Origin: an uncultured Odoribacter sp.
GTDB lineage: Bacteria > Bacteroidota > Bacteroidia > Bacteroidales > Marinifilaceae
Length of the DNA stretch: 39,094 bases
NCBI GenBank assembly: GCA_910578985.1
Contig: CAJTSF010000023.1
Span: 1-39,094 of the forward strand
Direction: 5' to 3'
A program made the translations under genes and the position numbers. Positions 12,854 through 22,313 of this stretch are shown here, piece after piece. The notes beneath the pieces were generated by a model that was not told where the DNA came from, did no database searches, and saw nothing but the letters and a program-made list of their open reading frames with translations. Each line of letters opens with the position of its first letter. Position 1 is the stretch's first letter.

Positions 12854-15448
12854 TTATTCAAAATCCAGTTTCATCTGCTCTTCTCCCCTGACCATCTCTT
12901 CCGGATTCGTGATCTCGAATTCCACTTCGTTTTCCCCGATTTCCCCGCTCTCGGACTCCTTCACCAACGGTTCCACTTCCCGGATTTCCTTCACTTCAAA
13001 GGTCGTCAGCCGCTTGCCGCGCGCCTTGTAGGATTTCTCCCCGATGAACTCCGCAGCATCGATGATTTCCGGCAAACGCGCCTCATAGCGCCCGCCGAAT
13101 ACCACTTCAAAACGCGGATGAGACTCACTGCTCAAACAAAGCAAGCGGGAGCCTTCGGTGTCCCCGATAAAGCTGTTCAACTTGGCGGAATCCTCAAACC
13201 GGAAACGCTTCAGGTAATAATAATTCTGCTCCGCATCGAAGAATACCGCTGACCAGACCTTTTCCGCCTTGAATTTCTCAAACAGCAGGTAACCGGCTTC
13301 ATAATGATTGCTCAAATCGAAGTCGGAGGTGTAGAACGTTCCGTTTTTATTGACAATCAGAATGCGTTCACCTCCCTGGAATTCACCCAGGTACATGCCG
13401 CGGTTGTCTGTGTTCAAACGCAATACGTCCTCATCCAACCAGATTTTCCGTCCTCCCAAAGTGGATACACCTTTCTGCATGACGCTGATTTTGTGCACCT
13501 CGTTTTTGGATAAGGTGTTGCCCTGAGAGTCTCGTCCCTTGATTGCCAAATCGGCAAAATCGTATTCAAACACCAGTTTCTTCAAGTTGGGTTTCGGCTT
13601 CAGGCATACTTTTATCAATTCCGCCTCCCCGTTGGGATTGGCAGAGAAATAGAGCACCCGCGAACCGGAAGTGCCTTTGGTCAAATCGTACACCTTCTCC
13701 CGCGTCACGCCGGTGACATAAAAGCGCTTGACATACGCCACGCCGTATTTCCCGTCGCGGTAAACGACATTATAAATCGTCCGCTTGTCGTTTTTCTTGA
13801 ACACATTCACATGCAGGATGTCTTTCCCCACAAAAATCTTATCCGCCACCTTGGTGACGTAATAGGAACCGTCTTTTTTGAAGATAATCACCTCGTCCAT
13901 ATCCGAACACTCGCATATAAACTCGTCTTTCTTCAACGCCGTGCCGATAAAACCTTCCTCGCGGTTGATGTACAGTTTTTCATTGGCGATGACAACCTTG
14001 GCAGCTTCGATGTTTTCAAAATTGCGTATTTCGGTCTTCCGCTCCCGTCCTTTGCCGTATTTCGCCTTGATGCGCTCGTAGTAGGCTATCGAATAGGGGA
14101 TGATGTGCTCGATGTCATGCCGCACTTGTTTAATCTCTCCCTCCAAAGCCTCCATGTGGCGGTCCGCTTCCTCCGAACTGAATTTCAGAATGCGTTTCAT
14201 TTTGATTTCGAGCAAACGTTTCACGTCCTCATCCGTCACCTCGCGGTAGAATTTAGGCAAAAATGGCTGCAAACGTTTATGTACATGCGCGATGACTTCC
14301 TCCAACGTCTCCCCTTCCTCGAACTCTTTGTCTTTATAGATGCGTTCTTCAATAAAGATGCGCTCCAGAGAAACGAAGTGCAACTCTTCCAACAGCTCCT
14401 TCAAGCGTATCTCCAATTCCAGTTTCAACAACCTGACGGTATCGTCCGCAGAACGCCGCAGAATAACCGAAACAGGCATAAAATGCGGCTTTTCATCTTC
14501 AATCACACAGGAGTTCGGAGATATGGACAACTCACAATCCGTAAAGGCATACAGCGCGTCAATGGTCTTGTCCGAAGAAACGCCCGGCGCCAGTTGTATC
14601 AATATCTCCACGTCCCGCGCCGTGTTGTCGTCTATTTTCTTGATTTTGATTTTCCCTTTGTCGTTCGCCTTGATGATGCTGTCAATCAGCGATTGCGTCG
14701 TCCGCCCGAAAGGAATTTCCGTAATCCGCAATGCTTTATTGTTCGCATCCTTTTCTATGCGTGCCCGAATCTTTACATTGCCTCCCCTCATCCCGTCGCA
14801 ATAGCGCCCCACATCAATCATGCCGCCCGTAGGGAAGTCCGGATAGAGCGCAAACTCCTCTCCCTTCAGATGGGCAATGCAGGCGTCTATCAATTCATTA
14901 AAATTGTGAGGCAGAATCTTCGACGCCAGACCGACAGCAATTCCTTCCACTCCCTGTGCCAACAATAACGGGAATTTGACAGGCAGGATGACCGGTTCGC
15001 GGTTGCGTCCGTCATAGGACTGTTTCCATTCGGTGGTCTTCGGGTTAAAGACCACCTCCAAAGCGAACTTCGAAAGACGCGCCTCGATATAACGCGGAGC
15101 AGCCGCCCCGTCCCCGGTAAGTATGTTCCCCCAGTTTCCCTGACAATCGACCAACAGGTCTTTCTGTCCCAACTGAACCAAGGCATCTCCGATGGAGGCA
15201 TCTCCGTGAGGGTGGTATTTCATGGTGTTTCCGATGATATTCGCCACCTTGTTGTAACGCCCGTCATCCATCTCCCGCATCGAGTGTAGAATACGGCGCT
15301 GCACCGGTTTCAAACCGTCTTCCACATACGGCACCGCCCGCTCCAATATCACATAAGACGCATAATCCAAAAACCATTTCTGGTACATCCCATCCAGGTG
15401 CTGAATCGACCGGATGCTCCCTGCGTCCTCCATTGTATCCTCTGCCAT
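12854..15448 (-). CDS. parC: Topoisomerase IV subunit A (ParC-type)
   Basis: 864 residues. The winged-helix/tower part has QRRILHSMREMDDGRYNKVA, KYHPHGDASIGDALVQLGQ (quinolone-resistance region) and the catalytic tyrosine in APRYIEARLSKFA. The C-terminal half is a divergent beta-pinwheel (SKNEVHKISVMQKGVSTLGG) without a clear GyrA box (QRRGGKG), supporting ParC rather than GyrA. The tail is acidic. Together with ParE it forms the A2B2 enzyme that decatenates daughter chromosomes. The start is 2 bases after the parE stop, so the two are a coupled pair. Databases often label this family DNA gyrase/topoisomerase IV subunit A; since a separate gyrB lies at 34.6-36.6 kb, ParC is the better reading. 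Confidence 0.9.
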   Translation of the reverse strand: MAEDTMEDAGSIRSIQHLDGMYQKWFLDYASYVILERAVPYVEDGLKPVQRRILHSMREMDDGRYNKVANIIGNTMKYHPHGDASIGDALVQLGQKDLLVDCQGNWGNILTGDGAAAPRYIEARLSKFALEVVFNPKTTEWKQSYDGRNREPVILPVKFPLLLAQGVEGIAVGLASKILPHNFNELIDACIAHLKGEEFALYPDFPTGGMIDVGRYCDGMRGGNVKIRARIEKDANNKALRITEIPFGRTTQSLIDSIIKANDKGKIKIKKIDDNTARDVEILIQLAPGVSSDKTIDALYAFTDCELSISPNSCVIEDEKPHFMPVSVILRRSADDTVRLLKLELEIRLKELLEELHFVSLERIFIEERIYKDKEFEEGETLEEVIAHVHKRLQPFLPKFYREVTDEDVKRLLEIKMKRILKFSSEEADRHMEALEGEIKQVRHDIEHIIPYSIAYYERIKAKYGKGRERKTEIRNFENIEAAKVVIANEKLYINREEGFIGTALKKDEFICECSDMDEVIIFKKDGSYYVTKVADKIFVGKDILHVNVFKKNDKRTIYNVVYRDGKYGVAYVKRFYVTGVTREKVYDLTKGTSGSRVLYFSANPNGEAELIKVCLKPKPNLKKLVFEYDFADLAIKGRDSQGNTLSKNEVHKISVMQKGVSTLGGRKIWLDEDVLRLNTDNRGMYLGEFQGGERILIVNKNGTFYTSDFDLSNHYEAGYLLFEKFKAEKVWSAVFFDAEQNYYYLKRFRFEDSAKLNSFIGDTEGSRLLCLSSESHPRFEVVFGGRYEARLPEIIDAAEFIGEKSYKARGKRLTTFEVKEIREVEPLVKESESGEIGENEVEFEITNPEEMVRGEEQMKLDFE

Positions 15449-15450
15449 AA

Positions 15451-17286
15451 TTACCTTATTTCGTCCTTCTCAATATACAAATTATCAATAATGAAGTCCT
15501 GCCGTTCGGGCGTGTTTTTACCCATGTAATAGCTCAATACAGTCTCTATGGAATCGCCCTTGGACAAGCGTACCGGTTCCAAGCGAATATCCTTGCCTAT
15601 GAAATGCACGAACTCATTCGGGGATATTTCACCCAATCCTTTAAAGCGGGTAATCTCAGGATGAGGTCCCAGGTCCTTTATCGCGCTCTCCCGCTCCTCG
15701 TCGGTGTAGCAATAACGCGTCTCTTTCTTGTTGCGCACCCGAAACAAAGGGGTCTGCAAAATATACACATGCCCGCTCCTCACCAAATCGGGGAAAAACT
15801 GCAAAAAGAAAGTCAGCAGCAACAGACGGATGTGCATACCGTCCACATCCGCATCCGTAGCAATGATGACATTGTTGTAACGCAAATCGTCCATTCCTTC
15901 CTCAATGTTCAACGCTGCCTGCAATAAATTGAACTCCTCGTTTTCATAGACCACCTTTTTGGTCAGTCCGTAAGAGTTCAAAGGCTTTCCCCGCAAGCTG
16001 AATACCGCTTGGGTGTTCACATTACGCGACTTGGTGATGGAACCGCTTGCCGAATCCCCCTCGGTGATAAAAATAGACGATTCGTTTTTCTGTTCGTGAT
16101 TGGAATTGAAGTGTACCCGGCAATCCCGCAGTTTCCGGTTGTGCAGGCTGACCTGTTTCGCCCGCTCGCGAGCCATTTTCTGCACTCCTGCCATGGCTTT
16201 GCGCTCGCGCTCCGTCTCCACGATTTTGCGCAACAGTAATTCCGCCGTGTCCGGATTGCGGTGCAAATAATTATCCAATTCTTTGGATATGAAATCCATG
16301 ATAAAATTACGCACGGTCGGTCCGTCCGGTCCCATATCCTTGGAGCCTAATTTGGTCTTGGTCTGCGACTCGAATACCGGTTCCTGTACCTTGATGCTGA
16401 TTGCCCCGATAATAGAAGTGCGGATGTCCGAAGTGTCGAAATCTTTCTTGTAGAATTCCCGAATGGTCTTGCCTACCGCCTCCCGGAATGCCGCCAGGTG
16501 GGTTCCTCCCTGGGTGGTGTGCTGCCCATTGACAAAAGAGTAATATTCCTCCCCGTACTGCCGTCCATGCGTCATGGCAATCTCTATGTCATCCCCCTTC
16601 AAATGAATAATCGGATAAAGCCCGTCCCCGTTCATATTTTCAGTCAGCAGGTCATATAATCCGCGCCGGGAAATATATTTCTGCCCGTTAAATACAATCG
16701 TCAAACCCGTATTCAGAAAGACGTAGTTTTTGACCATTGCCTCCAAATATTCGGCAATAAAATGGTAGTTGGCAAAGATATCCTTGTCCGCCAGAAAAGA
16801 GACCTGCGTTCCATTGGGTTCTGCGGTATCCTCGATTTCCCGCTCTTCCAGAATCTTTGCCCGGGAATAGCGCACGTATTTCGTTTTGCCGTCACGGAAA
16901 GACTGGATTTCAAACACTTCGGACAAGGCATTGACCGCCTTGATACCCACACCATTCAATCCGACAGCTTTTTTAAAAGCCTCCGAATCGTATTTTGCCC
17001 CTGTATTCATCTTCGAAGAGGCATCCACCAATTTTCCCAAAGGAATCCCACGCCCATAGTCACGTACCCTTACCCACCGGTCTTCCACCGTCACCACAAT
17101 CTCTGTCCCCGCCCCCATCGCAAATTCATCAATCGAATTATCCACAACCTCCTTCACCAGAATATAAATTCCATCATCAGGCGCCGAGCCGTCTCCCAAT
17201 TTCCCGATATACATTCCGGGACGCAAACGGATATGTTCCTGCCAATCTAAAGTCCTAATCGAATCTTCCGAATAATTCTCTGCCAT
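15451..17286 (-). CDS. parE: Topoisomerase IV subunit B (ParE)
   Basis: 611 residues. The GHKL ATPase has RLRPGMYIGKLG, EVVDNSIDEFAMG (Mg2+-binding Asn), the DYGRGIPLG motif and GLNGVGIKAVNALS. The transducer domain follows with the QTKTKLG loop. The TOPRIM domain has ITEGDSASGSITKSR (catalytic Glu) and IIATDADVDGMHIRLLLLTF (DxD), ending in RFKGLGEISPNEF and a short tail. The TOPRIM variant EGDSASGS contrasts with EGDSAGGTA in the GyrB of this window and is typical of ParE in Bacteroidota. It supplies ATP-driven strand passage for topoisomerase IV. It follows the lipoprotein gene by 14 bases and precedes parC by 2. Confidence 0.92.
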   Translation of the reverse strand: MAENYSEDSIRTLDWQEHIRLRPGMYIGKLGDGSAPDDGIYILVKEVVDNSIDEFAMGAGTEIVVTVEDRWVRVRDYGRGIPLGKLVDASSKMNTGAKYDSEAFKKAVGLNGVGIKAVNALSEVFEIQSFRDGKTKYVRYSRAKILEEREIEDTAEPNGTQVSFLADKDIFANYHFIAEYLEAMVKNYVFLNTGLTIVFNGQKYISRRGLYDLLTENMNGDGLYPIIHLKGDDIEIAMTHGRQYGEEYYSFVNGQHTTQGGTHLAAFREAVGKTIREFYKKDFDTSDIRTSIIGAISIKVQEPVFESQTKTKLGSKDMGPDGPTVRNFIMDFISKELDNYLHRNPDTAELLLRKIVETERERKAMAGVQKMARERAKQVSLHNRKLRDCRVHFNSNHEQKNESSIFITEGDSASGSITKSRNVNTQAVFSLRGKPLNSYGLTKKVVYENEEFNLLQAALNIEEGMDDLRYNNVIIATDADVDGMHIRLLLLTFFLQFFPDLVRSGHVYILQTPLFRVRNKKETRYCYTDEERESAIKDLGPHPEITRFKGLGEISPNEFVHFIGKDIRLEPVRLSKGDSIETVLSYYMGKNTPERQDFIIDNLYIEKDEIR

Positions 17287-17300
17287 ACATCTGTTATCTA

Positions 17301-18815
17301 CTAATCCACATCCAATTCCACCGTATAAGTCTGATTCGGCTCAAACTCCGCATTATACACCAACAAGAAATTTTCATCCACCGCCACTTTCCAATTCTGT
17401 CCCGGAGCGAGGCGAGGATTATTCAAACGTTCCTTGAAAAAATGGCTGAAAGGCAAATCCAATACGTGTTCTTCTTTGAATTTATCCCCTTTCATCCTCT
17501 CCAAACTAAAATTCTCTTTCGTCCGAATGGTAACCAGACATTTCTTACCCTTTACTTCAGTCGTTACGGTAAAATCATTTTCTTCCGGTATTTCCTGCAA
17601 ACGGACATCCCATTTCGGATCTCCATAATAAGCCAGCACATCACGGTCATGAAAAAAGCCTACTTGGTCATTGGTCGGTTGTTTTCCCAATATTTCCGCC
17701 ACCAATCGGGGAGCTTCCACAAATTCATTCTGAGCATCATAGGGATATGGCATCGTCATCAATTTCGGACTCCATTCATTCAGTTGATGCAGGAAGTCCT
17801 GCTGATTCATATAGAACGCCTCCGCCACCGAATAACGTCCCGGAGTGGTAACCAGATATTTCAATCCCCCCCATCCGTTCCTGCCATGCCAAGTCGTCAC
17901 GACATACCCCACCATGGTCGCCGCATTGCCACTGTTCATCCAAGCGATTGCCATGCTCTCTTTGGTATTATTGACATTTGCAATCAAGCAGTTACCGATA
18001 GGCAGGTAGACTTTCCGCTTACCGCTCTCTTTCAAGTCTTTCGGTCCGTCCGGAAAATCCATATATAACACACCGTTTTTCGGTTTTATGTTGCCCAATG
18101 AAAAAGGCATTTCCAAGTTACGTTCCGTGGCGTGGGCTGCCGTCACCACCAAATCGGGAGCATATTGTTCATAAATATCATAGAACGTCTGCATTTCGTC
18201 TTTCGGTTCCACCATCATCCGCTCCAATTCTTTCGTCTTTCCATGCGAAAGCGTGTAACGTAATTTCTTTTTTTTCATCGGCAACTGGTAAGTGACCACC
18301 GTGTCATCCTTCGATTTTTTCTCTCCCCACAATCCCATTGTATGGTCGTCAATCCAGGCATAACGGTCAAACCATTTGGCACTATGCAACTCCATAATCG
18401 TTGCCACAGCATCCTTTATGACTAAAGGTTCCGTATTATTATGTACCATTTTCATGGCAGCGTCAGCATCATAGCCAGTAATGATTCCCCACAGAAAATC
18501 CGCATAAATATCCTCATCCACCCGACGGCTCAACTGATTCAAGGCAATTACATAGTCACGTCCCAACTTTTCAGGTTTTTCCACTACAGCAACATAACGA
18601 GGACGCCATTTTTGCAATGCGGGCAATAACTCTTCCGGCGCTGTCCGATAAACAAGGACTACAGCCTGATGTGTTTTTTCCAATGCCTGTACCACCCGAT
18701 TCCAAGCCGAATCGTCCCGTACCTCCTGGCTGGTTATCACCACATATTCATTCGATGCTTTCCGACACCCCGACAAAAGAGCAAGAAGCACAAGCAAAAA
18801 ACAGTATCCTTTCAT
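17301..18815 (-). CDS. Lipoprotein of unknown function; possible C25 (gingipain)-like fold
   Basis: 504 residues from ATG 18815; the 2-codon longer form would need a TTG. The signal peptide has a lipobox LLSGC with acylated Cys17. The N-terminal part alternates short beta strands and helices (YVVITSQEV, VVLVYRTAP, RYVAVVEKPEK), like a caspase/gingipain-type alpha/beta fold. Residues 222-230 read LVVTAAHAT with His228. Residues 273-305 read IGNCLIANVNN then SMAIAWMNSGNAATMVGYVV with Cys276. The His...Cys order, and a C-L stretch followed by an A-W-x(3)-G segment before a hydrophobic strand, resemble the catalytic part of clan CD family C25. The C-terminal 80 residues look like an Ig-type beta domain. 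It lies between ABC-F and parE. Peptidase activity is a hypothesis; the lipoprotein call is firm. Confidence 0.6.
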   Translation of the reverse strand: MKGYCFLLVLLALLSGCRKASNEYVVITSQEVRDDSAWNRVVQALEKTHQAVVLVYRTAPEELLPALQKWRPRYVAVVEKPEKLGRDYVIALNQLSRRVDEDIYADFLWGIITGYDADAAMKMVHNNTEPLVIKDAVATIMELHSAKWFDRYAWIDDHTMGLWGEKKSKDDTVVTYQLPMKKKKLRYTLSHGKTKELERMMVEPKDEMQTFYDIYEQYAPDLVVTAAHATERNLEMPFSLGNIKPKNGVLYMDFPDGPKDLKESGKRKVYLPIGNCLIANVNNTKESMAIAWMNSGNAATMVGYVVTTWHGRNGWGGLKYLVTTPGRYSVAEAFYMNQQDFLHQLNEWSPKLMTMPYPYDAQNEFVEAPRLVAEILGKQPTNDQVGFFHDRDVLAYYGDPKWDVRLQEIPEENDFTVTTEVKGKKCLVTIRTKENFSLERMKGDKFKEEHVLDLPFSHFFKERLNNPRLAPGQNWKVAVDENFLLVYNAEFEPNQTYTVELDVD

Positions 18816-18830
18816 ATTCAAGATTTTCCT

Positions 18831-20447
18831 TTAATTGTTATACAATTGATTCAATTGCTCTTTAATGGAATCACTGGTAATATAGTCATCAAAATCCATG
18901 CGTTTGTCAATGATCCCGTTAGGCGTCAATTCTATCATCCGATTGCAAACGGTCTGAATAAACTCATGGTCATGGGAGTTCATCAATACAATCCCCTTAA
19001 AGGTGACTAATGTATTGTTGAAAGCTTGAATGGACTCCAGGTCAAGGTGGTTTGCCGGCGAATCCAAAATGAGTACATTGGCATTGTTCAACATCATCCG
19101 GGCTATCATACAGCGCATTTTTTCGCCTCCGGAGAGTACTTTCACGCTTTTATAAATATCCTCTCCCGAAAACAACATTTTTCCCAAGAAGCCTCGCAAG
19201 AAAGTTTCACTGGTATCGACAGAATACTGTCCCAACCAGTCTATTAATTTCATATCCGTATCGAAATAAGCGGAATTGTCTAAGGGCAAATATGCCGACG
19301 TAATCGTTACGCCCCAAGTGAAGTCCCCGGTATCCGGTTTTTCATTGCCGGTAATAATCTCCAAAAGTGCCGTCATCGCACGCGGATCACGGGAAAGGAA
19401 TACGATTTTATCATCTTTCTCCACAGCAAACTCTACATCTTTAAAAAGACATTGCCCATCTATACTCTTGCTGAGGTTGCGCACTTCCAGTATCTTATTC
19501 CCCACTTCGCGCTCCGGAGTAAAGATAATGCCCGGATATTTACGCGTCGAAGGCATGATTTCCTCGATATTCAGTTTCTCCAGCATTTTCTTGCGGCTGG
19601 TGGTCTGTTTTGATTTTGCCACATTGGCACTGAAACGAGAGATGAATTCCTGTAATTCCTTACGCTTTTCTTCAGCTTTCTTGTTCTTTGCCTGTGCCTG
19701 ACGTAATGCCAACTGGCTGGACTCATACCAAAAACTATAGTTACCGGCAAAAAGCTGTATCTTGCCATAATCGATATCTACGGAATGTGTACAGACCGCA
19801 TCCAGAAAATGGCGGTCATGGGATACGACAAGCACCGTATTTTCATAATTGGAAAGGTAGTTTTCCAACCACATGACCGTATCCAAGTCCAAGTCATTCG
19901 TCGGCTCGTCCAACAAAAGGTTATCCGGCTTGCCAAACAAGGCTTGCGCCAACAACACCCGCACTTTCTGTTTTCCACTCAAATCTTTCATGAACGAATA
20001 GTGCAACTCTTCCTTAATCCCTAATCCGCTCAAAAGATTCGCAGCATCACTCTCCGCATTCCATCCGTCCATACCTGCAAATTGCTCTTCCAATTCAGCA
20101 GCACGAATACCATCCTCATCCGAAAAATTTTCTTTTATGTAGATGGCATTTTTCTCCTGCATCACTTCCCAAAGTTTCAAATGCCCCTGCAACACCGTAT
20201 CCAATACCGTACATTCGTCATAAGCAAAGTGGTCCTGTTTCAACACAGAAAGCCGTTCGCCCGGTCCGAACATCACCGTTCCGCGAGTCGGTTCCAAATC
20301 ACCGCTCAATATTCTTAAAAACGTGGATTTACCGGCTCCATTGGCTCCAATTACCCCATAACAATTCCCCGGAGTAAATTTTAAATTAACATCTTGAAAC
20401 AGGGTTCTTTTCCCGAATTGAATCTCTAAATCTGAAACTGTAATCAT
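18831..20447 (-). CDS. ABC-F ATPase, YbiT-type, with degenerate second nucleotide-binding domain
   Basis: 538 residues, two ABC domains, no membrane segments. NBD1 is complete: Walker A GANGAGKS (34-41), signature DLSGKQK, Walker B LLLDEPTNDLD, switch SHDRHF. A charged linker follows (KNKKAEEKRKELQEFISRF...TSRKKMLEKL), the ABC-F P-site tRNA-interaction motif region. In NBD2 the Walker A position reads SRDPRAM (352-358) with no GxxGxGK[ST]. The catalytic Glu of Walker B is Ser463 (LDSPANHLD), although the signature LSGGEK is intact. ABC-F proteins act on the ribosome as translation factors or antibiotic-protection factors. YbiT-like lineage is inferred from length, the absence of a C-terminal coiled coil and the conserved ending ELTPNGIIDK. 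First gene of the unit running through the lipoprotein, parE, parC and aroK. Confidence 0.88.
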   Translation of the reverse strand: MITVSDLEIQFGKRTLFQDVNLKFTPGNCYGVIGANGAGKSTFLRILSGDLEPTRGTVMFGPGERLSVLKQDHFAYDECTVLDTVLQGHLKLWEVMQEKNAIYIKENFSDEDGIRAAELEEQFAGMDGWNAESDAANLLSGLGIKEELHYSFMKDLSGKQKVRVLLAQALFGKPDNLLLDEPTNDLDLDTVMWLENYLSNYENTVLVVSHDRHFLDAVCTHSVDIDYGKIQLFAGNYSFWYESSQLALRQAQAKNKKAEEKRKELQEFISRFSANVAKSKQTTSRKKMLEKLNIEEIMPSTRKYPGIIFTPEREVGNKILEVRNLSKSIDGQCLFKDVEFAVEKDDKIVFLSRDPRAMTALLEIITGNEKPDTGDFTWGVTITSAYLPLDNSAYFDTDMKLIDWLGQYSVDTSETFLRGFLGKMLFSGEDIYKSVKVLSGGEKMRCMIARMMLNNANVLILDSPANHLDLESIQAFNNTLVTFKGIVLMNSHDHEFIQTVCNRMIELTPNGIIDKRMDFDDYITSDSIKEQLNQLYNN

Positions 20448-20505
20448 GTCAACATCCCATTTTCACAATAAACTATCTTATTCCTCCTTGGTATAAAGAG
20501 GTATG

Positions 20506-20536
20506 CAAAAATACGTTTTTATTTTAAGAAAACAAA
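20506..20536 (-). promoter_or_regulatory. Full Bacteroides-type promoter for the ABC-F gene
   Basis: On the minus strand TTTG (plus 20533-20536), exactly 19 bases, then TATTTTTG (plus 20506-20513) match the -33/-7 Bacteroides consensus. The -7 lies 58 bases before the start codon. An AAGGAGGA purine run (complement at about 20490-20497) lies in the leader, too far from the ATG to serve it directly. Confidence 0.75.
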
Positions 20537-20568
20537 CCGAATGATTGTGGTATTGATGGTAAGCAAGG

Positions 20569-21426
20569 TTATTCGCCTTCTTGCAACATACGCCCAAGGG
20601 ATTCCTGCCACTCCGGAATCCTTATCCCAAAGATTTTCCGTATTTTTGTCTTATCCAATACCGAATAGGCGGGACGTATTGCTTTCACCGGATATTCAGC
20701 AGTTGTAACGGGATTGACTTTACAATCTTTTTTAGCAACCTTGATAATCTGTAAAGCAAAGTCATACCACGAACATACTCCTTCACTACTGAAATGATAA
20801 ATCCCTTCATGTTCTATGCGCTCCTCATTGGCCATTATGGAAATAATTGCATCAGCTAAATCTTCGGCATAAGTAGGCGAACCGAATTGGTCGTTTACTA
20901 CGTTGATTTCCGAACGTTCATCCGCCAAGCGCAAAATCGTTTTTACAAAATTATTTCCCTCCCAGGAATACAACCACGAGGTACGGATAATAATATGCCA
21001 ACATCCGGATTTTATTATTGCTTGTTCTCCTGCCCACTTCGTTTTTCCATACATATTTTTCGGAGCAGGAGTGTCTTTTTCAGTATAAGGAACATTGGTA
21101 TGGCCGTCAAAAACATAATCCGTGGAAATATGAATAAGTAAACAATCCTCTTTCTGAGCCACTTCCGCCAAATTTGCTACTGCCAACGTATTGATTTTTT
21201 CTGCTTTTTCCGGTTCTTCTTCCGCTAAGTCTACTGCTGTATAGGCAGCACAATTAATGATGGTATCTATCTCGTGACCAACGACAAATTGTCTTACTGC
21301 ATCACGATCCGTTATATCCAACTCTTCCTTGTCCGTATAGAAAACTTCATCCCAAAAAGAGAAGCCTTTTTGACGCAAAGCCATTCCTAATTGTCCGCTC
21401 GCCCCCGTAACCCAAATATTTGCCAT
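20569..21426 (-). CDS. rfbD: dTDP-4-dehydrorhamnose reductase
   Basis: 285 residues. It is an extended SDR: NAD(P)-binding GASGQLG (8-14), the STDYVFDG segment with its Ser/Thr, and active-site YGKTKWAGE (YxxxK). The substrate-side RTSWLYS and NDQFGSPTYAEDLA signatures are typical of RmlD/RfbD. It performs the last step of dTDP-L-rhamnose synthesis, reducing dTDP-4-keto-L-rhamnose with NADPH. It follows rfbA by 3 bases. The dehydratase and epimerase (rfbB, rfbC) are not in the window, so the pathway is either split or completed elsewhere. Last gene of the GT4-rfbA-rfbD unit. Confidence 0.92.
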   Translation of the reverse strand: MANIWVTGASGQLGMALRQKGFSFWDEVFYTDKEELDITDRDAVRQFVVGHEIDTIINCAAYTAVDLAEEEPEKAEKINTLAVANLAEVAQKEDCLLIHISTDYVFDGHTNVPYTEKDTPAPKNMYGKTKWAGEQAIIKSGCWHIIIRTSWLYSWEGNNFVKTILRLADERSEINVVNDQFGSPTYAEDLADAIISIMANEERIEHEGIYHFSSEGVCSWYDFALQIIKVAKKDCKVNPVTTAEYPVKAIRPAYSVLDKTKIRKIFGIRIPEWQESLGRMLQEGE

Positions 21427-21429
21427 ACC

Positions 21430-22305
21430 CTATTCCTCCAGTAATTTCAACAAATATTGTCCGTATTGGTTTTTTTGCATCGGTTTTGCCAATTCTTTCA
21501 AATGCTCCGCATCAATCCACCCTTTATTAAAGGCAATTTCTTCGGGACATGCAATCTTTAACCCCTGACGTTTTTCGATTACCTCGACAAACGTAGAAGC
21601 TTCACTTAAAGAATCGTGCGTACCCGTATCCAACCAGGTAAAACCACGTCCCAACAATTGCACGTTCAATTCATGATCATGCAAAAATTGCTGATTTACG
21701 GCAGTTATCTCCAATTCCCCCCTTGCAGAAGGCCGAATATTTGCTGCTATATCCACAACCCTATTCGGATAAAAATAAAGCCCGACAACTGCATAATTTG
21801 ACTTCGGCAGAAGCGGCTTTTCCTCAATACTCAACACACGACCTGCTTTATCGAATTCTGCAACTCCGTATTGTTCAGGATTACTCACCCAATATCCAAA
21901 AACCGTGGCTTCCTTCTCTATTTCAGCTCTCCTCACACTTTCATCCAACAATCTCGTAAAACTCTGCCCATAAAAAATATTATCCCCTAAAACGAGACAA
22001 ACGGCGTCATCGCCTATAAATTCCTTTCCTATAATAAACGCCTGTGCTAAACCATCCGGAGAAGGTTGTTCCATATATAAAAAACGTACTCCGTAATCAG
22101 AACCATCGCCTAACAAACGTTGGAAATTAGGCAAGTCTTGAGGGGTCGATATGATCAATATTTCCCGGATTCCCGCTAACATCAAAACCGATAAAGGATA
22201 ATATACCATCGGTTTGTCATAAATAGGCAATAATTGTTTGGAGACTCCTTTAGTTATCGGATATAAGCGTGTTCCTGAACCACCCGCCAATATAATTCCT
22301 TTCAT
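21430..22305 (-). CDS. rfbA: Glucose-1-phosphate thymidylyltransferase
   Basis: 291 residues, the usual RmlA length. Nucleotide-binding GGSGTRLYPITKGVSKQLLP opens the protein. PSPDGLAQAF, LGDNIFYG (metal-binding Asp), GYWVSNPEQYGV, EEKPLLPKSNYAVVGLYFYP, RGELEITAVN and RGFTWLDTGTHDSL complete the RmlA signature set. It joins dTTP and glucose-1-phosphate to give dTDP-glucose and pyrophosphate, the first step towards dTDP-rhamnose. It begins 8 bases after the stop of the GT4 gene. In most members dTDP-rhamnose inhibits the enzyme; nothing here suggests otherwise. Confidence 0.95.
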   Translation of the reverse strand: MKGIILAGGSGTRLYPITKGVSKQLLPIYDKPMVYYPLSVLMLAGIREILIISTPQDLPNFQRLLGDGSDYGVRFLYMEQPSPDGLAQAFIIGKEFIGDDAVCLVLGDNIFYGQSFTRLLDESVRRAEIEKEATVFGYWVSNPEQYGVAEFDKAGRVLSIEEKPLLPKSNYAVVGLYFYPNRVVDIAANIRPSARGELEITAVNQQFLHDHELNVQLLGRGFTWLDTGTHDSLSEASTFVEVIEKRQGLKIACPEEIAFNKGWIDAEHLKELAKPMQKNQYGQYLLKLLEE

Positions 22306-22313
22306 TGTTTTGA

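Noticed and set aside
13811..14968. 385-codon plus-strand frame opposite parC
   Set aside because: Antisense artefact; parC motifs are continuous on the other strand.
12854..17286. gyrA/gyrB identity for the coupled pair
   Set aside because: A clear GyrB lies at 34589-36556 and the pair has ParE-type TOPRIM and lacks a GyrA box.
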